A program made the position numbers and the translations under genes. A model generated the notes under the pieces. That model saw nothing but the letters and a program-made list of their open reading frames with translations. It had not been told where the DNA came from and did not search any database. Positions 8,200 through 15,309 of a stretch of 64,000 nt of DNA are shown here, one piece after another (positions within the stretch are counted from its first letter, which is position 1; each line of letters starts with the position of its first letter). The stretch comes from Lewinellaceae bacterium (lineage in GTDB: Bacteria > Bacteroidota > Bacteroidia > Chitinophagales > Saprospiraceae), in NCBI GenBank assembly GCA_020636105.1, contig JACJYL010000001.1, forward strand, positions 1,612,001-1,676,000. The letters run 5' to 3'.

Positions 8200-9032
8200 T
8201 ATTGTCGTTCCCGGGTATCTTCAAGATCACTGGCTGGTTCATCTGCTTCGGCCAGCATGTCAAAAGTCGGTTTTTGAACCTCATACATGGCCAGGGTTGC
8301 AGCAACTCCGCCAAAAATTGGCGCAATAATTGATCCTGCGACAGGGATCAACATCAAAAGATATGCAACGCCGCCAATGGCAATGGATACTCCTGCAAAT
8401 TGACGGGTCAGTTTTTCGCTTTCTTTGATCTTCAATTTTAAAATTTCATTATAATTATCAATGAAAACAAAACCCAGGAAATAGGCCTGAACCACCAACA
8501 CCAATAAGACTTTAAAAAATTCCAGATTAAGAATACCAAGTACGACTCCTATCAGCACAGAAAAAACGGTCTCCATAAAATAACTTATCACAACCACCTT
8601 GATCATCCTGATCTCGGCCGCAACAAACCCTTTATAAGTGGCTTTTATCTCCTGCCCTGTTTTTATTTCCAGGGTGCGTCGGACAAAATGAAAAATAATG
8701 ATCTCGAAGAAAATCAGCACAAGGTATTTCATCCCGCCAAAAAAGAGCAGGTTATAACTTTCCTTTGCCACATCTTTCACCATACTCATCGTGGTGGTCA
8801 GTCCCATCTGGGTAATGCCCTGGGACTGAACCGCATTCTGCATCATATTCAAAATCTTCATCCCCAGAACCAACCCGATTATAACGAGCAAGATAATGAT
8901 GGCTTTATACCGGGTCATACCTTCCCATAAACGGTTCGCCCGAATAAACTCATAGGCTCTTTTATACGAAAATAATCCGAGGAATAAATCTCTGACAAAG
9001 GTGGAACGATGTGGTTTGTCTTCACTCTTCAT
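8199..9032 (-). CDS. Multi-pass membrane protein, EI24-like
   Basis: 277 residues from the ATG at 9030-9032; the open extension to 9107 is not family-like. Four or more hydrophobic segments are seen: IILLVIIGLVLGMKIL, YLVLIFFEIIIFHFV, VISYFMETVFSVLIGVVLGI with the following VLLVLVVQAYFLGFVFI, and a last one ending PVAGSIIAPIFGGVAATLA. The N-terminal FLGLFSYKRAYEFI and the Pro/Ala-rich last segment resemble EI24/CysZ-domain proteins of Bacteroidota, some of which are linked to sulfate uptake. A transport role is not shown here. Convergent with leuB and divergent from the acyltransferase gene. Confidence 0.72.
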   Translation of the reverse strand: MKSEDKPHRSTFVRDLFLGLFSYKRAYEFIRANRLWEGMTRYKAIIILLVIIGLVLGMKILNMMQNAVQSQGITQMGLTTTMSMVKDVAKESYNLLFFGGMKYLVLIFFEIIIFHFVRRTLEIKTGQEIKATYKGFVAAEIRMIKVVVISYFMETVFSVLIGVVLGILNLEFFKVLLVLVVQAYFLGFVFIDNYNEILKLKIKESEKLTRQFAGVSIAIGGVAYLLMLIPVAGSIIAPIFGGVAATLAMYEVQKPTFDMLAEADEPASDLEDTRERQ

Positions 9033-9132
9033 TGTATGGGTTTCTGAATGAAAATTAAAATAAAATTGCCATTTTTTATGGTAAAATAAAAGTCCCGGAG
9101 CGCTCAAAGTACGTTTCCTTGAACAAAATTTT

Positions 9133-9140
9133 TAGCTTTG
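9133..9140 (+). promoter_or_regulatory. Promoter -7 box for the acyltransferase gene
   Basis: TAGCTTTG, followed by C, matches TAnnTTTG(C). It is 22 nt before the ATG at 9162. No exact TTTG is seen 19-21 nt upstream, so only the -7 element is supported. Confidence 0.45.
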
Positions 9141-9161
9141 CGAGCACACACGTTACTTATC

Positions 9162-10394
9162 ATGAGGCAAAACGAATACAGGATCAGGAAACGCTACCGG
9201 CTATTAGTAGATGTGGGGCTTTTTATTTTCAATAAAATATTCAGGGTCAATGGCCATCTAAGTGAGGAGGTAAAAAAGCTCGACGGGCCATATTTGTTAC
9301 TATCAAACCATATTGGCACTTATGATCCGTTTATCATCAGTTATTTCCTGAAGAAGAAGCCCCATTTTATCTCCTCGGATGCCATCTTTCGGGATCCGTT
9401 TTTCGGCTACTTTCTGAAACGTTTAGGGGTCATTCCGAAGAAAAAAAATGTGCGCGACACCCAGGTGATCAGGGATATGGTTGCTGTGGCAAATGCTGGC
9501 GGCGCTCTGGGATTATTTCCTGAAGGCACCAGGAGCTGGACGGGCACAACCCTTCATATAGAACCCTCCATTGCCAAACTGGTTAAATTGCTGGAACTGC
9601 CCGTAGTGACGGCCAAAATGAAAGGAATGCATCTCACCAATCCCAGGTGGGCCTTTAAACTCCGAAAATCTGCCATCCAAATCGATTATTCCCTGACCTT
9701 ATCGAAAGATGACATCCTGAAAGCTTCCTCCCCGGAAGTGCTGGAAAAAATCAGAGCCGCTATTTTTCATGACGAAGTGGAGTATCAAAGGGATAAATGC
9801 AACAAAATTCGTGGCAATTCCCGCGCAGAATACCTGAGTTACGTACTTTTCCACTGTCCGGCCTGCAAAAGTATCGGTAAAATCGAATCCACAGGCAATG
9901 ATTTTGTTTGTACCGCCTGTGGACAAAAACACCATGTGAATCCCTTTGGCTTTTTTGAAAAAACGGAAGGTAAAGGCGATTCTTTTGACAATATCCGCGA
10001 TTGGTTTGATTGGCAAAGAACCACCTTTGAAAATTTTATACAGGAGCAGTTTCGCAGAAAGACGTATGCGCCCTTGTTTACAGATGAATCTATGGAAGTG
10101 TACCGGGCAAACCACGAAAAAATGGAACACCTTGGGTCCGCTACGATCAGTTTTTATATCAACCGGCTGCTCATACGTTTTGAGAACGGAAAACAAATGG
10201 AAATGCCCATCGAACATATTCAGACCCTTAATCCTCAGCTTCGGGAAAGGATAGAGATTATTTTCAAAGACCATCATTACCGCATCACCAGCCATAAGCC
10301 CGGTATTTCGGGACTTAAATGGGAAATCGCCGTCAATGCCATCTGGCAATTAACCGGCCAGGGCTTTAAACAATCTACCTATCTCGTCAGATAA
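9162..10394 (+). CDS. PlsC-type acyltransferase with a zinc-ribbon and C-terminal extension
   Basis: 410 residues from the ATG at 9162, just downstream of a promoter-like box. The lysophospholipid acyltransferase core has the catalytic H(x)4D motif NHIGTYD (H50, D55) and the glycerol-phosphate-binding FPEGTRS near residue 125, so the likely reaction is acylation of lysophosphatidic acid or a related lipid at the inner membrane. The usual enzyme is 200-260 residues long. Here about 170 more residues follow, beginning with a CxxC...CxxC zinc-ribbon-like block (FHCPACKS near 231, VCTACGQK near 249) and a possible beta-rich tail. The extension may regulate activity or bind a partner; its role is unknown. 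Confidence 0.82.
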   Translation: MRQNEYRIRKRYRLLVDVGLFIFNKIFRVNGHLSEEVKKLDGPYLLLSNHIGTYDPFIISYFLKKKPHFISSDAIFRDPFFGYFLKRLGVIPKKKNVRDTQVIRDMVAVANAGGALGLFPEGTRSWTGTTLHIEPSIAKLVKLLELPVVTAKMKGMHLTNPRWAFKLRKSAIQIDYSLTLSKDDILKASSPEVLEKIRAAIFHDEVEYQRDKCNKIRGNSRAEYLSYVLFHCPACKSIGKIESTGNDFVCTACGQKHHVNPFGFFEKTEGKGDSFDNIRDWFDWQRTTFENFIQEQFRRKTYAPLFTDESMEVYRANHEKMEHLGSATISFYINRLLIRFENGKQMEMPIEHIQTLNPQLRERIEIIFKDHHYRITSHKPGISGLKWEIAVNAIWQLTGQGFKQSTYLVR

Positions 10395-10644
10395 CTTCAC
10401 TTTTTTTTCAAACAATGGAACTTTATTAAATCGCTTGTGGTTAAGGCAGCAAAGAATACTATTATGCGTGTCCTGAAATTACATATCGCCTAACCGACCG
10501 GAAAATTCTTTTATCTCATTCCGGTCCATTTTCGATAGCATGTACTTGCTGTCGGCATTTTCCTATTCAATTAATTATTGTTGAAACCTTTACGGTCTCT
10601 CTGCGTGAGTGGTCGAAATGGATTTAGCTGAACATATGTATATA

Positions 10645-12051
10645 ATGGACAATTCAAAATTAAAAGGTAAAGACCTTAATAAAATAAATTTCACTTCAGA
10701 CCAGGCGAAAAGTATGGCCATCGATATTATGAGCAAATACTTTAAGCACACAGACAAGGAGGAGAAATTAACCCTTCTGGAACAGGTATTTATCAACCCT
10801 GAAGCCTACCTGGAGCATCCGCAACTTTCCAGGTTAGCCAAAGTTTTGTTTGAGTCACCGGAGGAACCCCAGGGAACCTCCTACGCACTGAATGCCTTAC
10901 CGGAAGACTATAAGATTTTTGGGAAGCAATTCATCACTGAAAATACCATCAAACAAATGGACACAGCGATGCGCCTTCCCATTACCGTCAAAGGAGCATT
11001 GATGCCGGATGCGCATTCCGGGTATGGACTACCGATCGGCGGAGTGCTGGCGACAGAAAATGCGGTCATTCCCTTTGGAGTCGGATTGGATATTGGTTGC
11101 CGGATGTCTTTGAGCCTCTACGATGTACCTGCAGATTTCATTAAACACAATCACTACCAGGTTAAGATCGCTTTAAAGGAACAGACGCACTTTGGTATTG
11201 GCACCAAACAAGATACCTATGAAGCGCATGAAGTGTTGGACAGGCCGGAATTCAGGGAGATTGGTATCCTGAAGAAACTGCATGGCAAGGCAAAATCGCA
11301 GATCGGGACTTCGGGCTCAGGCAATCATTTTGTTGAAGTGGGCGTAGTGGAACTTGATGAACAAAACAAATTCCAGATGCCTGCAGGGCAATATGTTGGT
11401 ATCCTGGCGCATTCAGGTTCGAGGGGACTGGGTGCTGGGATTGCTAACCATTATACCAGTATTGCTATTGAAAAGTGCTGGCTGCCCCAGGGTGCAAAGC
11501 ACCTTGCATGGCTCGACCTGGATTCCGAAGAAGGGCAGGAATACTGGCTGGCGATGAACCTCGCAGGAGATTACGCCAAAGCCTGTCACGATGTGATCCA
11601 TCGAAAAATGGCCAAAGCATTGGGCATTCGTCCGGTAGCAAAAGTGGAAAACCACCACAATTTTGCCTGGAAGGAAAAACAGCCGGATGGACGGGAGCTG
11701 ATTGTTCACCGCAAAGGAGCTACCCCCGCACAGGAGGGCGTTTTGGGAATCATCCCCGCCAATATGTGCGACCCGGGCTATATTGTTTCCGGAAAAGGGA
11801 ATGATTTTTCATTGAACTCCGCTTCCCATGGAGCGGGAAGGAAAATGAGCCGAAATATGGTCAAGCAATCCATAACGGGGAGCGAGGTGCAAAAACAGTT
11901 GCGACAAATGGGAATTACGCTAATCGGCGGCGGTATCGATGAAGCGCCCCTGGCTTATAAGAACATGGAAGAAGTGATGAACAGCCAAAAGGATCTGGTA
12001 AAGATCGAAGGCACCTTTTATCCGAAAATCGTAAGAATGGATCGTGGGTAA
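10645..12051 (+). CDS. rtcB: RtcB family RNA-splicing ligase
   Basis: 468 residues. RtcB joins RNA 2',3'-cyclic phosphate (or 3'-phosphate) ends to 5'-OH ends using GTP and Mn2+, through a guanylated His. Conserved blocks are present: PDAHSGYGLPIGGV near residue 120, GVGLDIGCRMS near 150 (metal-binding Asp and Cys), GTSGSGNHFVEVG, LAHSGSRGLG near 255, VENHHNFAW and VHRKGATPAQEG near 355 (candidate guanylation His). The start at 10645 (MDNSKLKGKDLNKINF) fits the family better than the in-frame codons upstream at 10609 and 10618. prfH follows 166 bp downstream on the same strand, the known rtcB-prfH arrangement. No archease gene was seen nearby. Confidence 0.93.
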   Translation: MDNSKLKGKDLNKINFTSDQAKSMAIDIMSKYFKHTDKEEKLTLLEQVFINPEAYLEHPQLSRLAKVLFESPEEPQGTSYALNALPEDYKIFGKQFITENTIKQMDTAMRLPITVKGALMPDAHSGYGLPIGGVLATENAVIPFGVGLDIGCRMSLSLYDVPADFIKHNHYQVKIALKEQTHFGIGTKQDTYEAHEVLDRPEFREIGILKKLHGKAKSQIGTSGSGNHFVEVGVVELDEQNKFQMPAGQYVGILAHSGSRGLGAGIANHYTSIAIEKCWLPQGAKHLAWLDLDSEEGQEYWLAMNLAGDYAKACHDVIHRKMAKALGIRPVAKVENHHNFAWKEKQPDGRELIVHRKGATPAQEGVLGIIPANMCDPGYIVSGKGNDFSLNSASHGAGRKMSRNMVKQSITGSEVQKQLRQMGITLIGGGIDEAPLAYKNMEEVMNSQKDLVKIEGTFYPKIVRMDRG

Positions 12052-12052
12052 G

Positions 12053-12102
12053 GGCTGGTTGCCCACTCGTTGCTTACTGGTTGGCTTGTTACTGGTTGCT
12101 TG
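12053..12102 (+). repeat. CTGGTT-type repeat between rtcB and prfH
   Basis: A 50-bp stretch built of variants of CTGGTTGCTTGTTACTGGTT starts right after the rtcB stop. It is the longest of four such stretches in the window (see 4140, 27681, 30979). Confidence 0.5.
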
Positions 12103-12217
12103 AGGTGACATCTTCGCCGGGCAGGCCTCGTGGGGTGAAAAAGGTGTCATCTCGTTGCCCAATGGACTTAACTTTAAAAACAACGGGATTATAATAATCC
12201 TCAAAAAGATTAAAACA

Positions 12218-12937
12218 ATGGAAAAAATAATTCAAATATCATCTGGAAAAGGGCCCGAAGAGTGTCAATGGGTCGTGGCAAAAGTGCTGAAGATGTTCCT
12301 TGCAGAAGCGAGGGACAAGGGGCTGACCTGTACCGTTTTACAACGCGAGGAAGGTGTTTTGAACAACACCTTAAAATCGGCGACTGTCCAGCTGGAAGGT
12401 CCTGAAACCGGGAATTACTTAAAACTTTGGAAAGGCACCGTTCAGTGGGTCGGGCAAAGTGAATTCCGGAAACAGCACAAACGTAAAAACTGGTTCATCG
12501 GTATTTATGAACTGGACCTCTCCAGCGAAAAATTTGACCTTGCAGACAAGGATTTCAAATACGAACCTACCCGTTCCGGAGGGCCCGGCGGACAGCATGT
12601 AAACAAAGTAAGCACAGCCATCCGGGCCATACATTTGCCCACAGGCCTGGCCGTGTTGGCATCGGACAGCCGCTCGCAAATGCAGAACAAAAAAATGGCA
12701 AAAGAAAGGCTGATCAATATGCTCAAAGCCCGGCAGTTCCAGGAGAAAAAGGCAAGTGCACGGTCACAATGGCAAAATCACTTTGAACTGGAGAGAGGCA
12801 ACCCGGTACGAATTTTAAAAGGCAGCGATTTTAAATCTGAGTTTGTTAGCAAAAGTTATAAATCTGAGCGACTGAAAAATAAAAAAATAATAGCGACCAA
12901 ATTATTTAAGGTCAATAATGAAACCGACATGAAATAA
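12218..12937 (+). CDS. prfH: PrfH, release-factor-like peptidyl-tRNA hydrolase
   Basis: 239 residues, shorter than RF1/RF2 (about 360). It has the release-factor catalytic domain with GGQ in RSGGPGGQHVNKVSTAIR (near residues 122-127) and lacks a recognisable stop-codon-reading PxT/SPF anticodon loop. PrfH proteins lie next to rtcB in many bacteria and are proposed to release peptides from ribosomes whose 16S rRNA decoding centre was cut, so that RtcB can reseal the rRNA. The ATG at 12218 is chosen; the 21 codons upstream are low-complexity. The last 26 bp overlap the convergent toxin gene. Confidence 0.88.
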   Translation: MEKIIQISSGKGPEECQWVVAKVLKMFLAEARDKGLTCTVLQREEGVLNNTLKSATVQLEGPETGNYLKLWKGTVQWVGQSEFRKQHKRKNWFIGIYELDLSSEKFDLADKDFKYEPTRSGGPGGQHVNKVSTAIRAIHLPTGLAVLASDSRSQMQNKKMAKERLINMLKARQFQEKKASARSQWQNHFELERGNPVRILKGSDFKSEFVSKSYKSERLKNKKIIATKLFKVNNETDMK

Positions 12938-13166
12938 TGAGCAGGGAATCCTCCTCATAAGAATACACCAATCTATGTTCACTATCAATTCGTCTGGACC
13001 AAAAACCCTGTAATTCATGTTTCAATGGCTCTGGGTTACCCAATCCTTCAAATGGATCTCTAAGGGTGGCTTTTACCAGATCATTTATCCGTTTCAGCTT
13101 GTTTTTATCTTTTGACTGCCAGTAAAGATAATCTTTCCAGGCAGTCATGGTCCAGATTATTTTCAT
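12912..13166 (-). CDS. yoeB: YoeB/Txe family ribosome-dependent mRNA interferase toxin
   Basis: 84 residues, the same size as E. coli YoeB. It begins MKIIWTMTAWKDYLYWQ and ends ISCRFHY; the terminal His-Tyr pair matches the catalytic H83-Y84 of YoeB. The segments PEPLKHELQGFWSRRI and EHRLVYSYE carry the conserved Glu and Arg positions. YoeB binds the ribosome A site and cleaves translated mRNA. It overlaps its antitoxin gene by 4 bp (ATGA), so the two are translationally coupled. Its 3' end overlaps prfH by 26 bp in convergent orientation. Confidence 0.93.
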   Translation of the reverse strand: MKIIWTMTAWKDYLYWQSKDKNKLKRINDLVKATLRDPFEGLGNPEPLKHELQGFWSRRIDSEHRLVYSYEEDSLLIISCRFHY

Positions 13167-13414
13167 TCTTCAATAAGGTCTTGTTCTTTGGTTTTCCCGC
13201 TTTTAGCCTCATCTAAAGACTTCAGTAAAATCTCCCGGTTTTTTCCCGACAACAAATAATTCGTTTCCTTCAGGGAATTGTACTCTTCCAGAGAAATCAA
13301 AACCAAATCCTTATTATCTTTTCTTTTGATAATAACTTCTTCAACATCGTTGATTACTAAATCCAGCCATTTTTTCAGGTTCAACCTTAAATCGGTATAA
13401 TTGACAATTTTCAT
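13163..13414 (-). CDS. yefM: YefM/Phd family antitoxin
   Basis: 83 residues. The N-terminal half (MKIVNYTDLRLNLKKWLDLV, then VIIKRKDNKDLVLISLEEYN) is the Phd/YefM DNA-binding fold. The C-terminal half is charged and presumably wraps the toxin (LLKSLDEAKSGKTKEQDLIEE). It is the first gene of the pair; such antitoxins repress their own promoter, with the toxin as co-repressor. No clear palindromic operator was recognised in the 231 bp upstream. Confidence 0.92.
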   Translation of the reverse strand: MKIVNYTDLRLNLKKWLDLVINDVEEVIIKRKDNKDLVLISLEEYNSLKETNYLLSGKNREILLKSLDEAKSGKTKEQDLIEE

Positions 13415-13645
13415 TTATTCATCATTTTAAATGGAGTGATTGCTAAATTTTCAAAAAATCGTAACCACTTGGTTTCTGTTCAGCCTCAGGCAAGATTAAA
13501 ACATTTTTATTTTTATAAAGTTATTAAAAAAGTACGTAAAAAAGGCTTTTTTTGATAACTTTTAATAATAAATTATTATCCTTTTGGTAAACTAACTCGC
13601 ACGTTTTAATGATAATGGACTAAATTTATCCTCAAATAGTAAACC

Positions 13646-15289
13646 ATGCAACACCGAAAACGAGCCCGGAAAGCCTATTTCCTAACCATTGGCATTCTTT
13701 TGAGATACTTATGGCTGTTTTTGGTCAGTAAGATTGTCGGACAAAAGTACTGGGACAAAAGAGTAGAAAAGCTCCACCATTATGCTGCAGGTAAAATAAA
13801 AACCGGCCTGCTTGAACTCAATGGACTATTCATCAAAGTGGGGCAACTCATCTCCATCCTTTCGAATGTATTGCCCGAGGCTTTCCGGGAACCCCTGGAG
13901 TCCTTGCAGGATCAATTACCCCCAAGAAATTTCGATGAAATCAAACAGACCATAGCGGCCGAATTCGGACAACCGGTGGAAAACATTTTCAAAAATATCG
14001 AAGCCACGCCTCTGGCCTGTGCCTCCATCGGACAAACCCACCGCGCCACCCTTAAAGAGGGCACAGAAGTGGTCGTTAAAGTCCAACACAAAGACATCGA
14101 ACAAATCGCCAAAACAGATCTTTCGGTCATCCAAAACCTGGTGCGGCTGATCACGCGTTTTTTTTCTATTGGCGGGATGGAATATATGTATACCCAGGTT
14201 CGTAAGATGATTGATGAGGAACTCGATTACGCTATGGAAGCCCGGTCGATGATGATCATTGCAGAAAATCTTGAAGAAGAAGATCGCGTGCACGTGCCTA
14301 AGGTTTTTGAGGAGTACAGCACCAAGAAAGTCATTACCAGTGCTTATGTGGATGGAGTCAAAATATCCAATACCAAACAGCTGGATCTATGGCATATCGA
14401 TAGAAAAGACCTGGCAGAGAGGTTTTTGAGGTTGTATTGCAAAATGATTTTTGAAACCGATGTTTTCCATGCAGACCCCCATCCCGGCAATATTTTCATT
14501 ACCCAAAACGGAGACATCTGCCTGCTTGATTTTGGAGCAGTCACCCGGCTGAGCCCCGAAATGAAAACAGGTCTGCCTGAAATGGCCATCGCCTTCACCA
14601 AAAACGATACGGAGGGCATCGTAAACGCTATGAAAAAGATGGGGTTTGTAGGGTCAGGAAAAGAAGCCCAAAAACTGGCAGAGAAACTCATTGAGATCGG
14701 TCAGCATTTTCTTCAGCATGAAATACAAATTGACAGCCTTAACCTGGAAGGCATTAAAATCGATCCACATTCCCATATCATTAGCAAATTGCTCAGCGCC
14801 ATAAATTTCAGAGAAATTTCCCATACCTTCCAGGTCCCCAAAGACTGGATATTATTGCAGCGTGTCATGCTGCTGGTACTTGGCATCAGCAACGAACTCG
14901 ACCCAAAACTGAATCCACTTGATGTCGTTCAGCCTTATATCCGGAAAATCGTCCTGGGGCAAAAAGGCGGCTTTACCAATTTCATTCTCGAATCCATCAA
15001 AAGCCAGGCGGCTACCCTTCTGGCTATGCCTAACGATATAAAGAAAGCCCTCAAAAGAGTCAACAAAGATGGGATCGAGGTAAACTTCGAATCACTGGAG
15101 CATAGCAACAGACTTATTTCCAATGCGTTACAGCAACTGGTATTCGTGATTCTCACCATTGCCGGGGTATTTTTTGCCAACTATTACCAAACCCTCGGGC
15201 AGGTTTCTGCATTTAATATTTCAGTAGGAGGAGCCATTGTATTTTTTGTGTTATTTTTGAGACATTATCTGGTTAGAAAAAAACAATAA
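13646..15289 (+). CDS. ABC1/UbiB family protein kinase-like membrane protein
   Basis: 547 residues. It has the atypical-kinase features of the ABC1/AarF/UbiB family. These are the KxGQ motif (K64-Q67 in LFIKVGQLIS), a variant Ala-rich loop ACASIGQTHRA near 125 (UbiB/COQ8 proteins have AAAS), VVVKVQHK with the candidate ATP-anchoring Lys, HADPHPGNIF near 275 and the metal-binding LLDFGAV near 293. Two hydrophobic segments close the protein (LVFVILTIAGVFFANYY and VGGAIVFFVLFLRHYLV). Relatives support ubiquinone synthesis or lipid homeostasis through ATPase activity; Bacteroidota generally make menaquinone, so the role here is open. recQ starts 20 bp downstream, suggesting co-transcription. Confidence 0.88.
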   Translation: MQHRKRARKAYFLTIGILLRYLWLFLVSKIVGQKYWDKRVEKLHHYAAGKIKTGLLELNGLFIKVGQLISILSNVLPEAFREPLESLQDQLPPRNFDEIKQTIAAEFGQPVENIFKNIEATPLACASIGQTHRATLKEGTEVVVKVQHKDIEQIAKTDLSVIQNLVRLITRFFSIGGMEYMYTQVRKMIDEELDYAMEARSMMIIAENLEEEDRVHVPKVFEEYSTKKVITSAYVDGVKISNTKQLDLWHIDRKDLAERFLRLYCKMIFETDVFHADPHPGNIFITQNGDICLLDFGAVTRLSPEMKTGLPEMAIAFTKNDTEGIVNAMKKMGFVGSGKEAQKLAEKLIEIGQHFLQHEIQIDSLNLEGIKIDPHSHIISKLLSAINFREISHTFQVPKDWILLQRVMLLVLGISNELDPKLNPLDVVQPYIRKIVLGQKGGFTNFILESIKSQAATLLAMPNDIKKALKRVNKDGIEVNFESLEHSNRLISNALQQLVFVILTIAGVFFANYYQTLGQVSAFNISVGGAIVFFVLFLRHYLVRKKQ

Positions 15290-15309
15290 CCGCTTAGGTA
15301 AATAATTGC

